Assembly (NCBI GenBank): GCA_026545765.1
Contig: CM048841.1
Span: 98,785,352-98,849,351 of the forward strand
Direction: 5' to 3'
Source: Plantago major
Taxonomy: Eukaryota; Streptophyta; Magnoliopsida; Lamiales; Plantaginaceae
DNA: 64,000 nt
Part shown: positions 1 through 9,404 of the stretch, piece after piece
How the letters are laid out: each line of letters opens with the position of its first letter
How positions within the stretch are numbered: position 1 is the first letter of the stretch
Program-made: the position numbers and the translations under genes
Notes under the pieces: model-generated
The model's database searches: none
Told to the model about the DNA's origin: nothing
The model's input: only the letters and a program-made list of their open reading frames with translations

Positions 1-1584
1 CTCAAACTCCCAATTTCATTTTCTAATTGTCCGAACTTCAACATCCGTACATTAAATGAAAAATCTTTCTCGATCATATGTACTTTATCAACTGTTTCTC
101 ATACTTCAATTCGTTTAACCTTACATTTTGTAAATTATTCTAATATTTATATAGTTTACGCTTAAAACAACTTGTCTTCAAATTGATTAAAGTTGAATTT
201 GGGACGGATTGAATAGACGAAATTATTTGTATATTAAAAAGTTAGACAAGGAAGTTGGTTGACATGTAGATTGCTGCAGGGTTCGTTGTCTTTTGGAGAG
301 TAAAAGGAGGCAAAAGTAACATGCTTCTTGTCAACTCAACGCCACTCCTTGATTTTCTACCTCTCATTTTTTCTACTTGTCATTTTTGTCAATCATCAAT
401 ATACAACATGGATTATTAGCGTGTTGCTAATCCTAAATTCCATTAGTTCATCAACTTTATGAATCTGCACTTGTCCAAGATTACATCTACTTCTAAAGAA
501 CACATTCTGCAGGCCGTGCAAGTAGTGGCGATGCCAGGAGCTCGGCATCTCGCCGTGCGTGGAGTTAAATTAATTTTTTTTTTTTTGTAAGTATATATAA
601 AAGCTGACAATTAAAACTTGAAAATGAAGCATTACTATAGAAAAATCAAGAACAAAAGGCTTTACAATTTACTATAAATCATGTCAGCTACTCATTATAT
701 ACATAATATATGTATGTGTGTGATCTCTACATTTTATAAAGGTCGAACTAGAAATAGACATGGGAAGTGACATTTGGACGTCAATTTTGTGTGGCTTTCG
801 GTGAGAAAATGGTGGGGGCTCTAATTTTGGAAAAAAATGAAGTGAGGTAATTAAATGGTTGTTTTATTCCATTCTCACTAGTTACCGCTCATCCAGTTTC
901 ACAATAAATGATACAATTGAATTTTGATTAAATTTTTAGATCGACTTTGATCATAAAAAAGACATTAATCTAATGGCCATACAAATTTTTTTTTTTATAA
1001 TTACTCTTTTATGAAAGTACACTTCCTAAGCTTTCTTACAATAATTTTATTAATTATTTTCTAATGTAATTTATGAATTAGTTATGATTAAATTCTATTC
1101 TTCGAAAGTAAAATGTGTCATGTATTGTTAAATGGATGGATCATGGATGTAGCTAGTAACATTAAGTTGAAATTGATTATGAGAAAGTTGGCAAAGTGAT
1201 TTGAGTCACAGAACATGGGATGCCAATTCAAACATTTTCCCATTTATTTCTCGACCGAAAGGCCCCAGTATTTTCTGTCTTTGCATACTCTCCACTTATT
1301 CGTGCCTAGTCCCGAAGTCCTATTCCTTTAATTTATTTACTGCAAAATTGACTATCATTACGAGCCTATGCAAACACAAACACAGTACAATCTTAAATAT
1401 CCAACGAGCCTATGCATGATCGACACATCGAACAAATGTAATTCTTACAAAAATATGTCTTCTCAATGATGAGTAGGAATATGTAAAATCCTATTCAAAT
1501 GATCTAAAGGCGCTTTAAGGATGAATTATCATCACCACAGAGCATAATATTAGCACCGAGCATCTTTATCTCCGTAAGCAAGGG
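1..1584. other. Intergenic, no gene recognised
   Basis: AT-rich DNA with short homopolymer runs (a T run near 570-585). No reading frame here has a recognisable protein motif, and the only longer frame (about 1201..1419, +) has no family resemblance that I can see. I see no RNA gene or transposon end. Confidence 0.6.
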
Positions 1585-1640
1585 CGGACGGGCCCTTGGG
1601 CTTAGGTGGGCTGAAGCCCACCCAGAAAAAAAATTTAAAA
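1584..1640. mobile_element. Possible hAT-type transposon end (single terminus)
   Basis: The block beginning CAAGGGCGGACGGG and followed by an A-rich stretch resembles the CAGGGGCGGA terminus of the complete hAT element at 40211..41272 and a second loose copy near 30890. No matching opposite terminus or 8-bp target duplication was found nearby, so it is a remnant or a chance match. Confidence 0.25.
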
Positions 1641-1825
1641 AAATAAAATTAAAAACGTCAATTGCAGGCATCGATCCTCTGACCTTGTATACAAAACCGA
1701 AGACCCATCCACTCGCCCATCAAAATAAATTACTTTTTCTACATTCCCAATTCCAAACAACATCCAAATTACATAACGTAAACCGAGACATCAATTTAAT
1801 AAGATAACACAACATAACATATTCA

Positions 1826-1998
1826 ATGGTGATTAACATATCACCCAAGTTTAGCGACTAACATACCACTCACATATAGTGGTTAACATACCACTCACAT
1901 TGTCCTAAAATTTACTAACAGAGTGGTGACTAACATATCACCCAAGTTCAGCGGCTAACATACCACTCACATACAGTGGCTAACATATCACTCACATT
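1826..1998. repeat. Short tandem repeat, units of roughly 22-25 bp
   Basis: Variants of GGCTAACATACCACTCACAT recur in a row, alternating with a version reading CTAACATATCACCCAAGTT. At least six imperfect units are visible. It behaves as a degenerate minisatellite next to the GC-rich relic at 2040..2580. Confidence 0.6.
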
Positions 1999-2050
1999 AA
2001 AACAACGATTATAACAACAAATAAAGGAATGTTAGATTTAAACTTACCCG

Positions 2051-2579
2051 CAACTCATCAAAGTACTCGCCTCTCATCCGGTCCGAGATGCACGACCACT
2101 TCTCGCCCCCTCCCCCGGGAGCTCCCTCTTCCTCCGAAAGATGTCACCGAGTTTAGCGGCTGCATCTGAAGTCCATAACCTGTTATCAATGTATAAGATA
2201 CATGAAACAAATATTAATTAGTATAGTACAACAATGATGTGACATAAATTATCTTAAGTTATGTTCTATATATATAAAGGAATGTATAATACTTGCTTGT
2301 CTCTACCCAGTGGAAACAACACAGGCTTCCCTTTCCACTGAGCCCCGACCTCAAGCTCGGTGTAGGGACGAAGATCGGATTCGAGCCCCTGCTCGAACCA
2401 TGTGGAGTCTCAGGAACCGCAGACCGACTGCTCTGACTACCAAGACCCTCCTGTTCCTCTGACCCCCCTGCTCGACTACCCCCGACTGGTTGCATGGGGG
2501 AGGACGGTAGGTGGGTCGCCTCTGTCGCGGTATCTGCAAAAACATGCAAAAAATACACGAAAAATGTGTTAGTACACAA
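2051..2579 (-). pseudogene. Degenerate two-block ORF, possibly transposon-derived; unrecognised
   Basis: This is a locally GC-rich island in AT-rich surroundings. Read on the minus strand, a Ser/Gly/Pro-rich segment (about 2534 down to 2290, with motifs such as GGSRAGGSEEQ and VPTPSLRSGL) starts after a good acceptor (TTTTTGCAG). A second block (about 2181 to 2052) starts after AACAG and ends at GTAAGT. The second block holds KLGDIFRR and then, in another frame, KWSCISDRMRGEYFDELR, so it is frameshifted. A Ser/Pro-rich segment followed by a small basic domain is seen in accessory proteins of plant CACTA-type transposons, but this identification is a guess. It could also be an unrelated gene fragment. 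Confidence 0.3.
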
Positions 2580-2699
2580 CTACATACATTTTGAAAAGCA
2601 TGTAAATCACAAATACTTGAATTTCAACTCAATTCCAATTCCTGTCTATAATTGCATTGTTAATTATAATACGTTTCAAATTTCATGAATTATATGCAT

Positions 2700-2960
2700 T
2701 TTACATTTAAAGTTTTTTTCATGAATTTTTTTTATATTCCCATTACAATTACCAAATTATAAATTAAAAGCATTTCAATTATACGAATTATAAACTATAA
2801 ATTATTAATTACGAATTACCAATTTATATTCCCATCGAATTATACGAATTACCAATTACCAATTTTTTTATACGAATTATATTCCCATTACAATTACCAA
2901 TTTTTTATACGAATTATAAATTATAAATTACATGCATTTGACGAATTATACGAGCCAATT
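2700..2960. repeat. AT-rich degenerate tandem repeat
   Basis: The phrases TATACGAATTACCAATT and TATATTCCCATTACAATTACC recur several times in different orders. No coding potential. The stretch from 2960 to 3430 holds only low-complexity AC/AT sequence with a T run near 3215. Confidence 0.5.
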
Positions 2961-3438
2961 ATACTACAACCACCAAAATCACTAAATCTAAATGGTCTCC
3001 AAATACTCAACCAAATCCCACAAACATCAATATACTACAACAACTAATCCTAATACATAGACGAAAACATCAAACTAAATACCATACATACTTACAAACA
3101 TCATACTAACAAATCAATTTCACAATAAATCAATCAATTGCACAACCTCAAGCTTAACCCGCTACTTAATATAAGCTATACTAGCTAGTAGATGAGTTTA
3201 AAAACATACAGTCCTTTTTTTTTTTTTTCAAAAATAAGATAGCACTAAACAAACAAATGCAATCACATACCAATATTATCCAAGTCAACAACACAAAGAA
3301 ACACAGTTCAATTACAATGACATCAACCGATGTTCTTCAGTATAGTCGAATACAAAACTTATTAGGAGTAGAAATTTGAAAGTATATTTTGCCACTGAAT
3401 CCGGCAACTTGTTTCGTCATATATGTTAAGTTCAAACA

Positions 3439-4443
3439 TCACAATATCGAAACGGAAAGGCGCACGAAACTATAGTAACTTTCAAAATTCGCGTCGGAGT
3501 CGGACGCAATCTCTTCGACTTGTCCATTCTCAATAATTTCACCATTTGTCAATATATAGTCAAGCTTGTACCCTAAGCCCTTTTTCTTGTTGGTCGAATT
3601 TTCATACGAGAATGGTTTACTCTTTGTTACATAATCCTTACATTTATCCCGGTGTAGTGTAGTGAAGACATCGTACAAACATGATTTATGTCATTCTCGA
3701 TGGAACCCAGCTTGTTCATTTCGTGCACGATCGTTTGTTTCCATAAATTATGTGAACGACATTGCATTGAAATCACCACATCATAGGTAGACCGGTTTCA
3801 TTTTTTTGTAAATAATCGTCCGTATCCGTCCGCGGTCACCCCTAACTAATTTTACCATTAGGGTTCATCTTCGTGTCCATATCAACCCTGAAAAAATGCA
3901 AACGATACTTGACACGATCATCATGGAATGTTAAGGCTTTTTCAGATGTTGTGATATATATCATTAGTATCCTATAGTCGGTGTACACCAAATATAATAC
4001 ACCATGGCACTTGTAGATGATATAAAAGAAACCTTCCCTATATAGTATATTAAGGGAATCCTTGGTGCAATCTTGCTTAAGAATGTTTGACCCCAATTAT
4101 GTAACCTTTCCATCAACATTCTCTATGGCTTTACCATCTTTGTCATAACTTTCATGCATTAGCTTCATCCTAATATGGTAGGTAGCTTTTGATGTTCATG
4201 CCTTCGAAGTGAAATTTTACCGCCACTATCAAATTTCACTTTAACAGGAAAATCTGAAAGCTCATAGAGATATCTTTCTACATTATCCCAATCCTTACAA
4301 AAATGGTCGCGGCTCCGCAATTGTAACTGTATAAACATTATGTATAGGATCATTTTTTGTGAAGCTACTTTTAAATCATTTATTTTCACTGTTATCCAAA
4401 ATTGAGAAATATTGATTCCAACTTCTTTTGAATGACGACTCAA
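3439..4443 (-). pseudogene. Short open fragments of unknown origin
   Basis: Three short minus-strand open stretches (3439..3678, 3842..4096, 4165..4443) are separated by stops and frame changes. One reads KLDYILTNGEIIENGQVEE, another ERYLYELSDFPVKVKF. Neither matches a family I know. They share the minus orientation with the acidic relic at 5760..6670 and may be decayed parts of the same gene or mobile element, but nothing proves it. Confidence 0.25.
3773..3893. repeat. Direct repeat copy 1 (about 120 bp)
   Basis: This block (GGTAGACCGGTTTCA, then TAAATAATCGTCCGTATCCG, then CGCGGTCACCCCTAACTAAT, ending CCATATCAACCCT) returns at 5047..5171 in the same orientation with a few substitutions and a longer T run. 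It is a dispersed repeat or the two ends of an element of about 1.4 kb. Confidence 0.65.
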
Positions 4444-4899
4444 TATGAGCCAGTTGCATATTGCATTGAGACAAGTTGGACGTCATCGGTCCTGCATAAT
4501 GATCATTTGGTTCAACTTGTGAAAACAAATTTCTTTCACCAGGAACACATCTTTAGCTTTTAGATATTCTACCAAACAAACTCAAACTTCAGCATTATTC
4601 AAAATATCTAGGTCTAGTCCAAACTTATATACACAGAGGAAAATATAATTGTGCAACGACTTCACAACCATTGTTCAAACCGTGAGGATTTGGGCGTGGA
4701 GTGTGGACAGATGTAGGAAATTGTAGCCAAGTTCAGTATGAGTAGATAATCAACATGTCATACAACGATCAATTGATATTTTTTTTATTTTTTATTTTTA
4801 TGGATAGCCACTATCATGTATAATTTAATTTGAATTTTGAACTCTTTTGTTCATAACCCATTGCTACTTAGGGAATTACAATTTAATTTTACATTTGAA

Positions 4900-4948
4900 A
4901 AGTCTTCTTCTTCTTCTTCTTTTTTTTTTTCTTCTTTTTTTTTTTTTG
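4900..4948. repeat. Pyrimidine-rich simple repeat (TTC and poly-T)
   Basis: A run of TTC triplets followed by two long T tracts. It lies about 100 bp before the second copy of the 120-bp direct repeat. Confidence 0.8.
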
Positions 4949-5046
4949 TCTATGGTCACCTGCCAATCCACCACCCGCCTTTGTTATCACACAAACCGTC
5001 ATGGGTTGAAAAAATATTCTACCCGCACCGGTTTATAATTATAATC

Positions 5047-5171
5047 ACCCACCACAGGTAGGCCGGTTTCATTTTCTTTTTTTTTTTTTGTAAATAATCA
5101 CCCGTATCCGCCCGCGGTCACCCCTAACTAATTTTACCATTAGTGTTCGTCTCCGTGTCCATATCAACCCT
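5047..5171. repeat. Direct repeat copy 2 (about 120 bp)
   Basis: Second copy of the 3773..3893 block. The shared core includes CGCGGTCACCCCTAACTAAT and CCATATCAACCCT. The 1.27-kb spacing with parallel orientation fits either a local duplication or long terminal direct repeats of a small element. I see no flanking target duplication. Confidence 0.65.
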
Positions 5172-5759
5172 CTCAAATATCGGAGATGTCGCTAGTATTT
5201 CTCATTAAATTAATTAGACTTTGGCACATGAGTTTCACGCCAATAAGCATTATCGCTACACTTTTTCGTCTAAGAATAATCCACAGCTAAATGTTTTGCA
5301 AATTCCATATCAACATACAATTCCACAAACTGATACTCCTTATTTCTTTCAAACATTCCAACACCAGCATCATATGTGATATTTATCTTAGACACCTGAC
5401 CTTCTACATGAGCAAATTCAAAAGATCCAGACCATATACAAAGCAAAATAAACAGGCACATCCTTATTACCAACTCCCGGTGTTCAATTTAAAGTTGAAG
5501 TTTTTGAGCTTTGAGTTCCTCAACTGCTCCTCAAAGTTAGGCACATCCTTCATACACAATGAATAGTACATGTCAACATAATTGTCCATATTGTATTTAG
5601 CGAAACATACATGCACCAATCAATATACAATCTTGAGATCCATGTCCACAAACAACTTTGGTCTTTTGTAGTTCCAGTTTGCTCCTGTTTTACATTGTGA
5701 TCTGGTGCAATACCGATACTTTCTTTCCCACTATCAATGTATGCTTCAGCTGCCCAAAT

Positions 5760-6670
5760 TAATTTTGAGAGATTGAAAACACGGGCTTAATGTGGGGAAC
5801 GATTGACCAAATAACCACCAGCTTTTCTCTTCGATCTACAATCTCTTAGTATTTTTTCAGACTATGTATCTTCTCAAACACCCGAGATTTGGAGAACGGG
5901 TTAGCTCGTCTTTAACAATATTGTGGAACTTCACCCAATCATTTTGGATGTCGTTAGCAATTCGGAATGTCGCATATTCTCATAGCATGATAATTATGTC
6001 CTCTTCAGTGAAAATAACCTTGGATTTTACACAACTTTTCTTGGGTTTGGGTATCAGCTCATCTTTTTCATCGTTCTCCTAAAAATCCTCATAATCCTTT
6101 TCCTCCATCTCCTCAACAACATTCTCATCCCTTCCCCCCGACTCCTTAACAATCTCATCATCCTATTCTGTGATCACCTCAATTATATCCTCATCTTTTT
6201 CCTCGTTCTCCTCAACAACCTCATCATCCTTTTCCTCCATCTTCTCAACAACATCCTCATCCTCTTCATTCGACTCCTCAACAACATTCTAATCTCCCCC
6301 CCCCCCCCCCCGACTCCTCAACAATCTCATCATCCTATTCTGTGATCACCTCATATTTTTCATCGTTCTCCTCAAAATCTTCATAATGCTTTTCCTCCAT
6401 CTCCTCAACAACATTATCATCCTTTCACCCCGACTCCTCAACAATCTCTTCATCCTACTATGTGATCAGCTCAATTATCTCCATATATTTTTCTTCGTTC
6501 TCCTCAACAACCTCATCATCCTTTTCTTTCATCTCCTCAACAACATCCTCATCCATTTCCTTCGACTCCTCAACAGTCTCATCATACTTTTTTGTGATCA
6601 CCTCAATTATCTCCTCATTGTTTTATGTAGTAACCTCAACGATCTATTGGTCTTTTGTTGTAACTTCATC
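5760..6670 (-). pseudogene. Acidic-domain relic, possibly GeBP/storekeeper (DUF573)-like
   Basis: On the minus strand about 570 bp (6670 down to 6070) reads as an acidic repeat rich in Asp, Glu and Val (units such as DDEVVEEMEEKD), broken by several stops. It is followed by a Lys/Pro patch (PKPKKSCVKSK) and then FTEEDIIIML and DWVKFHNIVKDEL, and after a frameshift EKIHSLKKY. The order acidic stretch, basic patch, [FW]-x-EED helix, 'F..VK..L' helix and 'KI..LKKKY' resembles plant GeBP/storekeeper DNA-binding proteins (DUF573), which are transcriptional regulators. Stops and at least one frameshift mark it as dead. The family call is an inference from motif order; another acidic myb-like protein is possible. 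Confidence 0.4.
6070..6660. repeat. Coding-type minisatellite (CTCCTCAACAACCTCATC units)
   Basis: Imperfect repeats of CTCCTCAACAACCTCATCATCC and related phrases fill this stretch, with a C run at about 6297-6312. On the minus strand they encode the acidic tract of the relic listed above, so the repeat probably grew inside a coding exon before the gene decayed. Confidence 0.7.
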
Positions 6671-6724
6671 GTCATTAAATCTAAGTTTTTAGGGGTCATT
6701 GCTCCAGAGAGATGGGATATCTGA

Positions 6725-8970
6725 TGATTTTGTGAATGAGTCATGGAGGCGTGACCAAATTGAATGTATGGTAAAAGACCAGCATATAATATTCAATGGT
6801 AATGTTACGTTGTGCAAGTTGTGTTTACGCGACGTATCTGATAATATTCAAATGTACATATCTTTTTTAAAAAAATAAATCTTGGAATAGGTATGTCCCA
6901 CTCCCATATATAGCTATCCCAGAGGAGAGCCTAAAAGTACTTATTGAGTTATCAATGGACCATGGTTAACGTTACAGGTTTTGCATGGGTCCAAACAACC
7001 TTAATCTAGTTTATTTATTATAATTGAGTTACAAGTACTTTTGTTGGATGTGGACATGCTCCGTTATAAAACTATAATACTGCAGACATATCAATTATTC
7101 CATTTGCTAGACATGTGAAGTGTAAGAATCTTTCCTTCTACGAATTACCAATATAAACAGTTGAATATGAATTAAGTTCTACCTAATTCATCAGGCCCGA
7201 GTCAAACTGATTGAACGACGAAATTAATCATCGAACCTAACAATCCTGATTTTGGTGTTGAGCCTCGTAATGCACGTGTGTCCGAGCCCAAGTTCATTTT
7301 GAGCCTGCCACCTGACATCTTCACTAAAGTATCTTTGGGGTCATTTACGACCCCGACAACTTTCTTTTCGGGTCAGTCCGAGTCCAAACTCTCAAGGCCC
7401 ATCAGTGACTCTTCAGGCTCGTCCGTATTGGACACGTGTCATCAAAGGACACGATCTCAAATTTTGTGGAGATTGGTCCCCTGGTTAATATTTTATATTA
7501 ATAGGTCGTATTCACTCCTTCCAAGGCAAGCCATTTTATACATCTCAATTACCTTTTCTAATGAGCTCTGAGTCTTTAGCACCTAAGTTGAACCACTAAC
7601 CGATTTTTCCAAGGCAAACTAGCAAAAAAGAATCTGTCTTTTTTATTTCCTTGCATTTTCAGGTATCGTTGGTGTTAAGACTAACTATCCCGACTTAGGA
7701 TGATATTCACGTGGAAACACAAACAAAAGTAGGAAAATAAGAAGAAAAAGAAAAATGGTACAAACGTTTTCATTTGATTGGCTTGAAGTAAGGCTATCTT
7801 AATCGACAAAATCTATATGAATTGGATCGGATCCAGAGCTATATTTGGCGAATCTTCTCCTATGCAAATTCGTAGAGATCCATCATAGATCCAATCCATA
7901 GTGGCCGGCTGGATCAAGTTGATCCATCATAGATGTTGGTTGTAATAGATGTTGGTTGTAGAAGTAATATTATGTACGTGGCGTAATACATGCAACAGAG
8001 CATTATCAGTCTGTTAAGAATTTCAAGATCGAAACAAAAATATTTCTTAAGAAATAACGACATTAAAGGACTGATCAGATTCATGTGTTATTTTAATTTA
8101 GATTCCATGGTTGTGTTTGTTAAACTTGATCAATATTAAAATTTAGCAACACCAGCTGAACTTTAGGGAATCATAAACTAAGATACACTAACACTAATTA
8201 ATTCATAAGGTAACCAAACAAGGAAGTATCCAAGCAAGTCACACGTAAAACAAAGTAATTGTTACTCCTAATTCCTCATCAATCTTGGAGTTTTAAACAT
8301 TACCATGTCCTTCCGTACATATTGATCTCTAGACAGATACGGCTGGTTTCTGACAAAAACCAACGAACTTGACAACACTGTAAATTGCAATGAAGTTTCA
8401 TATCCAGACAGCAAAACCAGGAGAAATCAGTAAAACTTTAAATAATCCTCCTTTCCAACACTCCAAAGTTTCATATATGTCGGATTTGAAATTTAAATTA
8501 TAGTCATACAAACTGGTCTAGAGCACTTCGTACGCTTAACTATGTTGCATTCTTAAAAAAAGGCGATCCACTAAACAAAAAATCTCCCGGTGCATGAACG
8601 AATGATGACAGAGTGGGACGGTAAAAAATATAGTTTGGTATGTGGGATCAACGTATCTTCCGGCGAGTAGTCCATTACTAACCGTATCGGTACAAGTGTG
8701 CTCGAATCTCAATCGATTAGTGGTCGTGTATTATTTTACTGCATGAAAAAGTTAAAACCAAAAAAGATGGACCCTTTTGGTCTAAACAAAAGGCAACATT
8801 AATTTGTAACCCCAATGGCTTTGTCTTAGTTGCACTTAATTACACACTACCCAAAAACACCCGTGGTCTCTTCCATGTCCCCACAACCCCACATGCCCTT
8901 TGTTTTTCTAATTAAACTACTTAACTAATCCCTAATTAACATTTAATTAATCAACCTCCTAACTGTGTCC
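6725..8970. other. Intergenic, upstream region of the SAUR50-like gene
   Basis: No gene seen. A perfect 10-bp palindromic G-box (GACACGTGTC) lies at 7431..7440 and another CACGTG near 7273, but both are more than 1.6 kb from the SAUR start. A purine-rich stretch lies near 7730-7760. The frame at 7278..7571 (+) has no recognisable domain. Confidence 0.5.
8479..8484 (+). promoter_or_regulatory. Possible auxin response element (TGTCGG)
   Basis: TGTCGG is a high-affinity variant of the ARF-binding TGTCNN core. It lies about 600 bp upstream of the SAUR50-like start codon. A six-base match is weak by itself; the gene family makes it worth noting. Confidence 0.3.
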
Positions 8971-8978
8971 CACTCTTG

Positions 8979-8986
8979 TATAAATA
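8979..8986 (+). promoter_or_regulatory. TATA box of the SAUR50-like gene
   Basis: TATAAATA lies about 100 bp before the start codon, the usual position for a short SAUR leader. No ATG occurs between it and position 9087, which supports that start. Confidence 0.75.
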
Positions 8987-9086
8987 CTACATACACTTCA
9001 ATTTTTCTCTCATCTCATTACATCACAAAAAACCTCCTTCCTTTCTTGCTCTTTCCAATTTCAAACAAGCAAAAGAGTCACAAAAA

Positions 9087-9404
9087 ATGGCAATTAGAAA
9101 ATCAAACAAGATGTCACAAAAGGCGATGATCAAGCACATAATGAAAAGATGTTCGAGCTTAGGCAAGCGCCAAGGTTACAATGACGAAGAGCAAGGACTG
9201 CCCCTAGACGTACCGAAAGGTCATTTCGTTGTCTACGTAGGAGCGAACCGAACACGATACATCGTCCCGATTTCGATCCTTAGCATGCCAGAGTTCCAGA
9301 ACCTTCTGCGGCGAGCCGAGGAAGAGTTCGGGTTCGATCATGACATGGGACTTACCATTCCGTGTGATGAAGAGGTTTTCGAGTCTCTAACGTCGCAATT
9401 GTAA
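9087..9404 (+). CDS. SAUR family protein, SAUR50-like
   Basis: Encodes a 105-residue small auxin up RNA protein. SAURs of this group act at the plasma membrane side of growth control: they inhibit PP2C.D phosphatases, which keeps the H+-ATPase active and promotes cell expansion. Seen here: a basic N-terminus with [18 protein letters not shown] (about residues 11-28), then the SAUR core [15 protein letters not shown], the RYIVPIS segment, the [20 protein letters not shown] helix region and [13 protein letters not shown] near the C-terminus. Length and motif order match the Arabidopsis SAUR50 (At4g34760) type. The gene is intronless as usual. The start is the first ATG after the TATA box at 8979. 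Neighbours are intergenic DNA and the FPP gene 5 kb away, so it is a single-copy unit here rather than part of a SAUR tandem cluster. Family assignment is firm; orthology to SAUR50 is inferred from motifs. Confidence 0.95.
   Translation: MAIRKSNKMSQKAMIKHIMKRCSSLGKRQGYNDEEQGLPLDVPKGHFVVYVGANRTRYIVPISILSMPEFQNLLRRAEEEFGFDHDMGLTIPCDEEVFESLTSQL

Noticed and set aside
4837-5061. Plus-strand Ser/Phe-rich frame
   Set aside because: Produced by TTC and T runs; no start context or domain.
6386-6724. Plus-strand Leu/Ile/Asn-rich frame
   Set aside because: It is the antisense of the acidic repeat; the minus-strand reading has the coherent Asp/Glu pattern and downstream motif.
7431-7440. G-box GACACGTGTC as a SAUR promoter element
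   Set aside because: It is over 1.6 kb from the start codon with no other supporting elements, so a functional claim is not justified.
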